DNA of 64,000 nt from an uncultured Eubacterium sp. (GCA_945910225.1 CAMDYG010000001.1:38600-102599), one strand, 5' to 3'. Counted from the stretch's first letter, positions 18,529-27,606 are shown. Numbers and translations: made by a program. Notes: generated from the letters alone by a model not told the origin.

Positions 18529-20229
18529 ATGAATCCAAGGATTGAAAATCTGTTGCAGATAAGTGTGCAGGCTGATGAAGTAAGAGACAGTATTCCTGAT
18601 ATGAAAGCAGGATATAACAGTCAGGGGAGAACGTGGGAGGTAATTGTCAAGGCAACGGAATCTTTGCAGGAGATAAAAGGAAAATATGGAAATGCTGTAT
18701 TTACAGAACTTCTGTGTGGATACTGGATAATTACGGCGTCGATTGAGGATATAGAACGACTTGCAAATGAACCGGATGTTATATTTATAGAAAAACCAAA
18801 AGCATTATATCTTGAGTTGTTTGCTGCAAAATCCGAAGCATGTGTCAACACTGCTAAATCTCCAGCAACTTCATATGGAGGGGTAGCAGGCAGAGGAGTA
18901 CTGGTTGCAATAATAGATTCAGGGATTGATATATCCGACAGGGAATTTCTTAATGTTAACGGAACAACGAGAATCAGGAATCTGTGGGATCAGGGGACAG
19001 GGATTGTCTATTCGCAGGACGAAATTAATGGAATATTAGAGGAAAACAGGCAGCTAAGAAGCAGATATCTTCCGGCGGCAGATAATACCGGACATGGAAA
19101 TGCTGTGGCAGTAATTGCATGTGGTAACAGCGGGGTAGCTTCAGAATCTGATATTATTGTTGTTAAGCTGGACAATGCCGATGGAGATTCATTTGTAAGA
19201 ACGACACAGCTTATGCGGGGACTTGATTATTGCATAAGAAAGGCAATTGAATATAAACAGCCTATAGCGGTAAATATAAGCTATGGAGGAACATATGGTA
19301 ATCACGAAGGTAACTCTGTGTTTGAAATGTTTATAGATGATTGCTGTGGAGTATACAAATGCAGTGTATGTATTGGGGCTGGTAATGAGGGCGAGGGAAG
19401 AACACATTTTTCAGGGAAACTTGATGCCGGAAATATCCAGTATGCCGAACTTGCGATAGGAGACTATGAACCACAGATAAGTATCCAGATATGGAAAAGA
19501 GCAATTGATGATGTATTAATAGAATTAATTTCGCCTACAGGACAGGTGATAGTTATTAGTGACAGGAATGCTGGTGTAGTAAAGAACCAGATAGGAGAAA
19601 TAAACATAGTATCAAGAGCATTTGGTCCGGGTCCATTCTATATGGAGGAGGAGATATATGTAGCTATGGCTGCCACAAATGGATATATTACAGCAGGGAT
19701 ATGGAAATTAAGATTTCTGCCATTAAATATACTTGATGGACAGTTCAATATGTGGCTTCCACCTGTATCTACATTAAGTAATTCTACTGGATTCTTAAAA
19801 CCTTCTCCAGAGTATACATACACAATTCCTTCGACATCAAGAAGAGCGATATGTGTAGGAGCTAATGGAAGATATCCGGGAAGTGTGGCAACATTTTCGG
19901 GAAGAGGGATTAATGTTAAGAGCGGGCTTATATTATATGCCAAACCGGATATAACAGCACCAGGTGTTAATATAAGCATTCCGGGAGTAACGGAAAGATA
20001 TGTTACAGGCACTTCATTTGCAGCGCCTATGGTAACAGGAGCGGCAGCTATGCTTATGGAATGGGGGATTGTGAAAGGAAATGACCCCTATATGTATGGA
20101 GAGAAGATAAAAGCATACCTGATAGAAGGAGCAACCAGAATTGGCAATGTATGGCCAGACTCGGCAAGAGGATGGGGAGAATTATGTGTTGCATCAAGTG
20201 TTCCGGCAATTAATGCATTTAGTACTTGA
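18529..20229 (+). CDS. S8 subtilisin-like peptidase, Csp-like, no signal peptide
   Basis: VLVAIIDSGID, NTGHGNAVAVIACG, TGTSFAAPMVTGAAAML catalytic triad motifs. Confidence 0.9.
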   Translation: MNPRIENLLQISVQADEVRDSIPDMKAGYNSQGRTWEVIVKATESLQEIKGKYGNAVFTELLCGYWIITASIEDIERLANEPDVIFIEKPKALYLELFAAKSEACVNTAKSPATSYGGVAGRGVLVAIIDSGIDISDREFLNVNGTTRIRNLWDQGTGIVYSQDEINGILEENRQLRSRYLPAADNTGHGNAVAVIACGNSGVASESDIIVVKLDNADGDSFVRTTQLMRGLDYCIRKAIEYKQPIAVNISYGGTYGNHEGNSVFEMFIDDCCGVYKCSVCIGAGNEGEGRTHFSGKLDAGNIQYAELAIGDYEPQISIQIWKRAIDDVLIELISPTGQVIVISDRNAGVVKNQIGEINIVSRAFGPGPFYMEEEIYVAMAATNGYITAGIWKLRFLPLNILDGQFNMWLPPVSTLSNSTGFLKPSPEYTYTIPSTSRRAICVGANGRYPGSVATFSGRGINVKSGLILYAKPDITAPGVNISIPGVTERYVTGTSFAAPMVTGAAAMLMEWGIVKGNDPYMYGEKIKAYLIEGATRIGNVWPDSARGWGELCVASSVPAINAFST

Positions 20230-20303
20230 AAAATATATAAAAATTGTGGTAAAGTATGTTTAACATATAAATATTGTGTGTTTATAGAAATGAGGTTATA
20301 TAT

Positions 20304-20735
20304 ATGAAGATTTCAACAAAGGGAAGATATGCACTCAGAGTCATGATTGACCTTGCAGAACATAATACAGGAGAATATATTCCGCTTATGGATATTGCCA
20401 AGAGACAGGATATTTCAGAGAAGTACCTTGAGGCAATTGTTGCAACATTAAGCAAGAATGATTTCCTTATATCATTAAGAGGAAAGGGCGGCGGATACAA
20501 GCTCGCACGTAATCCGGAGGACTATTCTGTACTTAGCATACTCCTTGTAACAGAAGGTTCACTTGCGCCGGTTGCATGTCTTGAAAAGAAGCCTAACAGA
20601 TGTCCTAAAGTTGCAGAGTGTAAGACATTACAGATGTGGGAAAATTTTGAGAAGCTTGTTAATGATTACTTTGGTAATATTACGATAGCAGATCTGGTCA
20701 ATTCTAATGTAGGAATAGACAGCTACATTATTTAA
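20304..20735 (+). CDS. Rrf2-family transcriptional regulator
   Basis: MKISTKGRYALRVMIDLAEHN, RGKGGGYKLAR; three cysteines ACLEKKPNRCPKVAEC. Confidence 0.9.
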   Translation: MKISTKGRYALRVMIDLAEHNTGEYIPLMDIAKRQDISEKYLEAIVATLSKNDFLISLRGKGGGYKLARNPEDYSVLSILLVTEGSLAPVACLEKKPNRCPKVAECKTLQMWENFEKLVNDYFGNITIADLVNSNVGIDSYII

Positions 20736-20787
20736 TGAGCGTTAGTGAGGGGAACATGTATGCGTGTTCATCCCGAACAGCGAATGG

Positions 20788-20822
20788 CTGCCTGATAATT
20801 TTCAGGCAGTTATATTTTTTCT
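20788..20822 (+). terminator. intrinsic terminator
   Basis: CTGCCTGATAATTTTCAGGCAG then T-rich tract. Confidence 0.7.
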
Positions 20823-20828
20823 TAAATA

Positions 20829-20862
20829 ACCTATTGACATACTAGGTAAAAATGTTTAATAT
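20829..20862 (+). promoter_or_regulatory. consensus promoter TTGACA-17-TAATAT overlapped by inverted repeat ACCTA-N9-TAGGT
   Basis: -35 at 20834-20839, -10 at 20857-20862; arms 20829-20833 and 20843-20847. Confidence 0.7.
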
Positions 20863-20922
20863 ATGGACAGTTCAATAAATATTGAATGTTCATCGCATAA
20901 CAGATGAAAGGATGAGGGATAT

Positions 20923-22155
20923 ATGAGTGGTTTTAACACATCACTGCTGCATGAAGGCGTTGACGATTATCCTAATGGAGCAACACTTGTTCCGATATAT
21001 CAGTCAAGCGCATTTAAGCATGAGAGTGCAGAGGAACTGGAGAGAATATTTGACAACAAGGCGATGGGATTCTCATATACGAGAATTAACAATCCGACTA
21101 TAGAAGCATTTGAAAAGAGAATTACCAAGTTAGAAAAGGGATTTTCAAGCGTAGCATGCTCTTCCGGTATGGCGGCAATATTTAATGCCATTGCCAATAT
21201 CGTAAGGCAGGGAGATGAGGTTGTTGCTTCATGTGGATTATATGGCGGAACAGTTGAACTGTTTGAGGATCTGGAAAGCTTTGGTGTTACAGTTAAATAT
21301 GTAGCTGATATTAAGCCTGAATGCTTTGAGGAGCTTATAACAGATAAGACAAGAGTTGTATTTGCAGAGACAATCGGTAATCCTAAGCTTGATGTAACAG
21401 ATATCAAGGCAGTAGCGGATGTTGCACATGCACATGGAATTCCACTTATAGTTGATAATACGGTATCAACTCCATATCTTATACAACCTATAACGCTTGG
21501 AGCTGATGTGGTAGTTAATTCATCATCAAAGTACATTAATGGAAGCAGTGATGCGATAAGTGGAATACTTACTTTTAATGGAAAGTTCAAGTTTGATAAA
21601 GAAAAGTATCCTGGACTTAAACCATATTTGAAATTCGGTCCAATGGCATATATAATTAAACTTCGTAACGGATTATTCAGAAACACAGGTGGATGTCTTT
21701 CACCACAGAATGCATTTCTTAATAATCTGGGACTTGAGACATTAGGGCTTAGAATGGAGAGACACTGTTCTAATGCGTATGAGCTTGCCAGATACTTAGA
21801 CACATTTGAAGGAATTACAGTTAATTATCCGGGACTTGAGAGCAGTCCATACCATGAAGTAGCTGATAAGCAGTTTACCAAAGGTTATGGTGCGATAATA
21901 ACATTCAGGGTTGGAAGCAAGAAAAGAGCATTTAAGATAATTAATGCATTAAAGATTCCTAATATTGTTTCTAACATAGGAGATACCAAGACACTGGTTA
22001 TCCATCCTGCTTCAACGATTGCACTTCATCTAAGTGACAAGGATAAGGAAGCTTCGGGAGTGTATGACGATCTGATAAGAGTCAGTGTAGGAATAGAGGA
22101 TATAGATGATCTTAAGGAAGACTTCGGGGCAGCCTTAGAGTCTACTGATAATTAA
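20923..22155 (+). CDS. metY: O-acetylhomoserine aminocarboxypropyltransferase / Cys-Met metabolism PLP enzyme
   Basis: LHEGVDDYPNGATLVPIYQSSAFKH, YTRINNPTIEAFEKRITKLE, NSSSKYINGSSDAISG. Confidence 0.85.
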   Translation: MSGFNTSLLHEGVDDYPNGATLVPIYQSSAFKHESAEELERIFDNKAMGFSYTRINNPTIEAFEKRITKLEKGFSSVACSSGMAAIFNAIANIVRQGDEVVASCGLYGGTVELFEDLESFGVTVKYVADIKPECFEELITDKTRVVFAETIGNPKLDVTDIKAVADVAHAHGIPLIVDNTVSTPYLIQPITLGADVVVNSSSKYINGSSDAISGILTFNGKFKFDKEKYPGLKPYLKFGPMAYIIKLRNGLFRNTGGCLSPQNAFLNNLGLETLGLRMERHCSNAYELARYLDTFEGITVNYPGLESSPYHEVADKQFTKGYGAIITFRVGSKKRAFKIINALKIPNIVSNIGDTKTLVIHPASTIALHLSDKDKEASGVYDDLIRVSVGIEDIDDLKEDFGAALESTDN

Positions 22156-22183
22156 TAGTGCAAGGCACAGAAATTAGGATATT

Positions 22184-23050
22184 ATGGCAGAGAAAGTTGA
22201 TTATGGAACACTTAAGAAGGGCGGATTCATGAGACAGAAGCAGAAGAATAACTTCTCACTTCGTCTTGCAGTTGTAGGAGGATATCTTACAGCCGAGAAT
22301 CTTACCAAGATTGCTGAAGTTGCAGAAAAATATGGAGACGGACATGTTCATCTTACATCAAGACAGGGTGTTGAGATTCCATTTATTAAACTTAAAGATA
22401 TAGATGCTGTTAAGGAAGAACTTGCAGAGGGCGGCTGCAGACCAGGTGTGTGTGGTCCGAGAGTCCGTACAGTCACAGCCTGTCAGGGCAATACAATATG
22501 TCCTAGCGGTAATATAGATTCATATGACATTGCAGTTAAGTTAGACGAAAGATATTTCGGAAGAGAGCTTCCACACAAGTTCAAGTTCGGTGTTACAGGA
22601 TGTCAGAACAACTGTCTTAAGGCAGAGGAGAATGATGTTGGTATCAAGGGTGCTGTTGATGTTAAGTGGATTGGAGACAAATGTATTGGCTGTGGCGTAT
22701 GTGAGAAAGCCTGTCGTACAGGAGCAATCACAATGAAGGATGGCAAGGTTGCAGTTGATTATGACAAATGTAATTATTGTGGCAGATGTGCTAAATCCTG
22801 TCCAACAGATGCGTGGGACGCACCTTCTGCATATATCATTTCATTTGCAGGAACATTTGGTAATTCTATAAGCAGGGGTGAATCATCACTTCCGCTTATC
22901 AGAAGTGAAGAACAGTTATTCCGTGTCTGCGATGCGGCAATACAGTTCTTTGCAGACAACGCAAAGCCAAGTGAAAGATTTAAGTTCACACTCGACAGAG
23001 TTGGAAGAGAAGAATTCTATAAGAAGATTAAGGAGGCATACAATGGCTGA
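22184..23050 (+). CDS. small siroheme/4Fe-4S sulfite (nitrite) reductase-like protein with two ferredoxin-type clusters
   Basis: TACQGNTIC + GVTGCQNNCLKAEEND siroheme/Fe-S motif; CIGCGVCEKACRTG and CNYCGRCAKSCPTD. Confidence 0.85.
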   Translation: MAEKVDYGTLKKGGFMRQKQKNNFSLRLAVVGGYLTAENLTKIAEVAEKYGDGHVHLTSRQGVEIPFIKLKDIDAVKEELAEGGCRPGVCGPRVRTVTACQGNTICPSGNIDSYDIAVKLDERYFGRELPHKFKFGVTGCQNNCLKAEENDVGIKGAVDVKWIGDKCIGCGVCEKACRTGAITMKDGKVAVDYDKCNYCGRCAKSCPTDAWDAPSAYIISFAGTFGNSISRGESSLPLIRSEEQLFRVCDAAIQFFADNAKPSERFKFTLDRVGREEFYKKIKEAYNG

Positions 23051-23294
23051 TTTTGAAATTGATGATACAGTAGATATTACTGACGTGGTTTGCCCAACAA
23101 CATTTGTTAAGGCAAAGGTAGCACTTGAGGAATTAGATGACGGACAGATTCTTGCGGTCAGAATGAATGATGGTGAGCCTGTTCAGAATGTTCCAAGAAG
23201 TATTAAGGAAGAGGGACATCAGATATTAAAGCTTACAGCTAATGAAGATGGTACATATACTCTTATTGTAAGGAAGGTAGAAGACGAGGATTAA
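23043..23294 (+). CDS. TusA-like sulfurtransferase
   Basis: MADFEIDDTVDITDVVCPTTFVKAKVALEELDDGQILAV; overlaps the upstream gene by 8 nt. Confidence 0.8.
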   Translation: MADFEIDDTVDITDVVCPTTFVKAKVALEELDDGQILAVRMNDGEPVQNVPRSIKEEGHQILKLTANEDGTYTLIVRKVEDED

Positions 23295-23308
23295 GGAAAG
23301 GAGGGCTT

Positions 23309-23626
23309 ATGGCAGCCAGAGCTAATACAGATAATTTTGAAGAACTGGTTCTTAAGTCAGAACTTCCGGTTCTTGTAGATTTTTATTCAGATTCATGTAT
23401 TCCATGCAAGATGATGGCAGGGGTTGTAGGAGACATTGAAGATGATTACGAAGGAAAGCTTAATGTTTACAAGGTAAATGTTAACTTTGATGAATCGCTT
23501 GCTTCTAAATATGAAGTATTGGCAGCACCTACATTTGTTGCACTCAACAAAGGTGCTGAGACAGGCAGAATTGCAGGAAAGACAACTAAGGATGCACTGC
23601 TTGGATTATTTGAAGGATTAGTATAA
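23309..23626 (+). CDS. thioredoxin-like protein
   Basis: VLVDFYSDSCIPCKMMAGVV, AAPTFVALNKG. Confidence 0.85.
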   Translation: MAARANTDNFEELVLKSELPVLVDFYSDSCIPCKMMAGVVGDIEDDYEGKLNVYKVNVNFDESLASKYEVLAAPTFVALNKGAETGRIAGKTTKDALLGLFEGLV

Positions 23627-23669
23627 TAAACGGCGCAAGAAATGAGATTTAATTAAAGGGAGGAATGTT

Positions 23670-23879
23670 ATGAAGATTACAGTTGCAGGAAACAAGAAGG
23701 AATATGAAGATGGAATTACAGTAGCAGAGCTTATTGTTAAGGAGAATGTTGAGAATCCAGAGTATGTAACAGTTACTGTTAATGATGATTTTGTTGAGAG
23801 AGACGATTTCGAGACAACAAAGTTAAATGAAGGCGATGCAGTTGAGTTCTTATATTTCATGGGAGGAGGAGCGTACTAA
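23670..23879 (+). CDS. ThiS/MoaD-like sulfur carrier with extended C-terminus (…FMGGGAY)
   Basis: 69 aa, beta-grasp-like MKITVAGNKKEYEDGITVAELI...GDAVEFLYFMGGGAY; in operon with an E1-like enzyme. Confidence 0.85.
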   Translation: MKITVAGNKKEYEDGITVAELIVKENVENPEYVTVTVNDDFVERDDFETTKLNEGDAVEFLYFMGGGAY

Positions 23880-24685
23880 TGGCGTTTACTAATGAACAGC
23901 TTGAAAGGTATTCGCGCCACATTATCTTAAAGGAAGTTGGAGCTAAAGGACAGAAGAAGCTTCTTAATGCGAGCGTGCTTATAATCGGTGCAGGTGGACT
24001 TGGTGCTCCTGCAGCTATGTATCTGGCAGCAGCCGGAGTTGGAACAATTGGTATTGTTGATGCTGATGAAGTTGATTTATCTAATCTTCAGAGACAGATC
24101 ATCCATTCAACAGCAGATATTGGTAAGGCTAAAGTTAAATCTGCTAAAGAAACAATGGAAGCAATCAATCCTGATGTAACAGTTAAGACTTACAGAGAAT
24201 TCGTTACATCTGAGAATGTTATGGATCTTATCAAGGATTATGATTTTATCATTGATGGAACAGATAATTTCCCTGCAAAGTTCCTTATTAATGACGCATG
24301 TGTTATGGCTGGAAAGCCTTTCTCTCATGCCGGTATCATAAGATTCAAGGGTCAGCTTATGACTTATGTACCAGGAGAAGGACCATGTTACAGATGTGTA
24401 TTTAAGAATCCACCACCAAAGGACGCAGTTCCTACATGTAAGCAGGCAGGCGTTATCGGAGCAATGGGTGGTGTTATTGGAAGCCTTCAGGCAATGGAAG
24501 CTATCAAGTACATCATTGGTAAGGGAGATCTTCTTACAGGAAGACTTCTTACATATGATGCATTGAAGATGGAATTCCATACAATTAAGCTTCCAAAGGA
24601 TCATCATTGTGCTATATGTGGCGATAATCCTACAATTCATGAGCTTATTGATTATGAACAGGCTGAATGTGATATGCATATGTAG
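23879..24685 (+). CDS. ThiF/MoeB/HesA-like E1 adenylyltransferase
   Basis: VLIIGAGGLGAPAAMYLAAAGVGTIGIVDADEVDLSNLQRQIIH; zinc-ligand pairs CYRC / CAIC. Confidence 0.9.
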   Translation: MAFTNEQLERYSRHIILKEVGAKGQKKLLNASVLIIGAGGLGAPAAMYLAAAGVGTIGIVDADEVDLSNLQRQIIHSTADIGKAKVKSAKETMEAINPDVTVKTYREFVTSENVMDLIKDYDFIIDGTDNFPAKFLINDACVMAGKPFSHAGIIRFKGQLMTYVPGEGPCYRCVFKNPPPKDAVPTCKQAGVIGAMGGVIGSLQAMEAIKYIIGKGDLLTGRLLTYDALKMEFHTIKLPKDHHCAICGDNPTIHELIDYEQAECDMHM

Positions 24686-24884
24686 GAGAAAATATATGTG
24701 ATGGCAGAATAATGGGATAATCATGTGCAGGCACGCTTTCGCTACTATCTGAATCTTTGATTCAGATTTAGTTCCCAGCGGTACTAAGCTCGCCAATGCC
24801 TTCGGCTTTAGCTTGCTAAGTGCCGGTGACTCCAAAGTGCGCTGCACATGGTTATCTCATTATTCTGCTTATATATGTTTTCTC
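24686..24884. repeat. palindromic intergenic element A
   Basis: Left arm GAGAAAATATATGTGATGGCAGAATAATGGGATAATCATGTGCAG pairs with right arm CTGCACATGGTTATCTCATTATTCTGCTTATATATGTTTTCTC. Confidence 0.8.
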
Positions 24885-24954
24885 TTCCGGTGCGTGTGCG
24901 CGTAGCTTACGCTGGATAAGTATGAAAGTGATAATTTTGTTTTGGAGGACAGGT

Positions 24955-25371
24955 ATGGTTATACGAATTAAAAAGCTGGATTATGATTCAATTGTACGTT
25001 ATTGCTTAGATGGGCTTCCTAATGAATCTTGTGGGCTTATTGCGGGATTTGTTGATGGGGATGTTAAGTCTGTTGAGAAGGTGTATTTTCTTAATAATCT
25101 TGACCATAATAATGTGCATTTTACTATGGATCCTAAAGAACAGTTTGCAGCAGTCAAGGATGCAAGAAGTCTTGGTTTAACTATGCTTGGCAATTTTCAT
25201 TCTCATCCGGAGACTCCGTCAAGACCTTCTGAGGAAGATAAAAGACTGGCATATGATTCGACAGCAGTATATATGATTATGTCACTTATGGATAATGACA
25301 ATCCTGTGTTTAAGGCATTTGGCGTTGATAAGGACAAGAATGTTACTGAGCATGTGTTGGAAATTGTATAA
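24955..25371 (+). CDS. JAMM/Mov34 (M67-family) metalloprotease, Mec/HcyD-like
   Basis: JAMM motif HSHPETPSRPSEED; start at 24955 after TTTTGGAGG (track start 24820 lies in the repeat). Confidence 0.85.
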   Translation: MVIRIKKLDYDSIVRYCLDGLPNESCGLIAGFVDGDVKSVEKVYFLNNLDHNNVHFTMDPKEQFAAVKDARSLGLTMLGNFHSHPETPSRPSEEDKRLAYDSTAVYMIMSLMDNDNPVFKAFGVDKDKNVTEHVLEIV

Positions 25372-25428
25372 TATGTAAATAATGTTCGCTTACCACTGGC
25401 GGCTGATAAATGAATGGTTTGAAAATTA

Positions 25429-25466
25429 CCTCTTCGCTTAGTTTAAGTGAAGGGGGTTTGTTTTTG
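25429..25466 (+). terminator. intrinsic terminator
   Basis: CCTCTTCGCTTA-gtt-TAAGTGAAGGGG then T-rich. Confidence 0.75.
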
Positions 25467-25490
25467 TTAGGGGATTATGGAGGACAAATG

Positions 25491-26355
25491 GAGATAAAAC
25501 ACGCATAATTCCTTAATTCTCGCTATGATAGATTGTCATTTACCTGATTTGCTTAGCGTGACTAACAAAGCAATTTCCAGATGGGAAAAAGGAGACAGTT
25601 TTCCGGATATAGGTGTTATAGAAGAGTTATCAAGAATTCTTGATATCAGGATTCAGGATATTGTGATAGGGGAGATTAAGGAGCAGAATACAGATAGTGA
25701 AACAGCGGTTACAGAGATGGTAAGGGCAGCAAAGCTTCAGGGAAGGATAAAGAAAAGAGAACTTGTAACAGGATTCATATCTGCTGTTGTGATTGTATAT
25801 ATGCTTATATGTGGATGGTATTCATTCAGGGGGAAGATTGATAGTTCAGGAATACATTATCTTGGAATCTCTCTTGCTGTTATTCTTATAGTTATGTCTG
25901 TGAGAGAAACATTAAGCAGTGCAGATAGTAAAAATAAAACTGTATATAGGAAAATCTGTGATATAACAGGATTTGTTGGCATGGTATACAGTTTAATTAT
26001 GATGATAATTGCAACATGTATATTTAGTAATCATGAAATGCAGTCGTGGAAGATAGATGGCAGTATAGGAATTATTATAAATATGCAGCTTATTATAATC
26101 TTTACAATTAATCTGGTTATGTTTGTTATAAAGAATTATGCAAGTGTAAGAAAATATGAAGGTATAAGTGGATGTTCATATAGCCTTATAGGGGCATGCT
26201 TTATGAACATGATGTATTCATGTCTGTTACATACATTGTCTGATATACAGAGCTTTAATAAATGGCTGGTGATTATTACGGCTATTACAGTCATTGAATT
26301 GATGGCTGTATATATTGTCAGGTTTGGTGTTATAAATCACAGACAGGTTTCATAA
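25491..26355 (+). pseudogene. XRE-HTH plus multi-TM protein with disrupted N-terminus
   Basis: VTNKAISRWEKGDSFPDIGVIEELSRIL is the back half of an XRE HTH; the SD-associated ATG reads MEIKHA-stop in another frame. The membrane portion remains open to 26355. Confidence 0.55.
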
Positions 26356-26359
26356 AGAA

Positions 26360-26396
26360 CAGGAGCGTGTTACTTTTATCTGGTAACATGCTCCTG
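26360..26396. terminator. bidirectional hairpin between convergent genes
   Basis: CAGGAGCGTGTTAC-ttttatctg-GTAACATGCTCCTG. Confidence 0.75.
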
Positions 26397-26409
26397 TATG
26401 ATTTTAAGG

Positions 26410-27390
26410 TTAATTCTTCTTATTATTAAGAGCCTCTTCAGCTTTTGAATAATCTTCCTCTGAGTATTTAGTAAGAATCTGTTCTTTGGTTAGTCCTAAT
26501 TCAATCATTGTAATAATTGCTGTCTGGCGTTCTTTTTGTACTTTAATTTCGCTATTGCGCTCGCCCTTCTGAACCCATTCATCTTCCATCTCCTGAACAC
26601 ATTTCCACATGGTAGTTCCACCTCCATTGTCTGATTCATTAAATATATCTGATAACTTGGAAAAACCGGTAATTGTTGTTACCAGATTGATGATTTCGCT
26701 ATCTATTGATTTGTTGGTGTATTCTTCAGCTAGTCCCTGAAGATTCTTTGAATATATCTTCTGTGTAATGTCAAATACATTCTTAACATCTTCATTATAA
26801 AATTGATAGTGTTCTGAATCAAGTATCTGTACAAGATTTATCTTGTAATCAGAAAAGAAAGGACGCAGTTCGTCAGGAATATCAGTCATCATGTCAGATA
26901 GTGTGATAGGACCATTCCATGGAGATTCTCCATAGTAGAATATAAGTGTAATTATAGGGTGGATTTTGTCTGATTTATTCATGCCGGATAGAAAACTCGT
27001 ATCAGAGTCAAAATTATTCTCTATCCTATGCATGTTGCGAAATTCATTACATTCCTTAAGATATCCAAGTCCATCATAAAGTAAAGACCTTACAGGCATG
27101 GCATAATGTGGATTGGTCTGTAGTTCCAGTCCCAGAATGGTAAATTCGATTCCATTATAGAATTTCTTGATGATGTCTCTTGTTCTGACAAGAGACTCGT
27201 TGTAATCATTGAATTGAATGATACCAGAAACATCGGTATCCATCTCAGTTAGTTCGTCAGGATTAATAACCTGTCTGCCATTGAAAGCTACGGCATTAAA
27301 AAGGTCAGCAAAGCGTTCATTATTGCGCCCAAAAGTTTTCATGATGGTATCAGGTTTATCCATTTTTATCTTTGAGTTATTCTTTTTCAT
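26410..27390 (-). CDS. Rpn/PD-(D/E)XK nuclease-family protein (recombination-promoting nuclease / putative transposase)
   Basis: KPDTIMKTFGRNNERFADLFNAVAFNG...MDTDVSG...FTILGLELQ. Confidence 0.8.
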   Translation of the reverse strand: MKKNNSKIKMDKPDTIMKTFGRNNERFADLFNAVAFNGRQVINPDELTEMDTDVSGIIQFNDYNESLVRTRDIIKKFYNGIEFTILGLELQTNPHYAMPVRSLLYDGLGYLKECNEFRNMHRIENNFDSDTSFLSGMNKSDKIHPIITLIFYYGESPWNGPITLSDMMTDIPDELRPFFSDYKINLVQILDSEHYQFYNEDVKNVFDITQKIYSKNLQGLAEEYTNKSIDSEIINLVTTITGFSKLSDIFNESDNGGGTTMWKCVQEMEDEWVQKGERNSEIKVQKERQTAIITMIELGLTKEQILTKYSEEDYSKAEEALNNKKN

Positions 27391-27513
27391 AAATTACCCT
27401 TCTTAATTATAAAGTTGTACGATATATAATATATAAATGATATTATTATAATTGCAAAGATAAGTCAAGAAGAAAAAAACAAATGAAATAAATAGAATAT
27501 AAAATTATGATAA

Positions 27514-27597
27514 ACAGGAGTATTTGATGATGGCACAAAGCAGTTAAATGAAGGAACAAAGGAATTCTACGAACAGACAGACGGAATGGATACATAA
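27514..27597 (+). pseudogene. gene relic: C-terminal-like fragment FDDGTKQLNEGTKEFYEQTDGMDT*
   Basis: Short in-frame peptide with the DGT..LxEGTxEF pattern seen in YhgE/MMPL-type exporters; no start or upstream gene. Confidence 0.4.
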
Positions 27598-27606
27598 TAA
27601 AACAAA

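Noticed and set aside
24107-24847. 246-aa reverse ORF opposite the E1 gene
   Set aside because: Antisense to a clearly conserved E1 enzyme and runs into palindromic element A; no SD.
24820-24954. N-terminal extension of the JAMM ORF
   Set aside because: Covers the palindromic repeat; proper SD and ATG are at 24941-24957.
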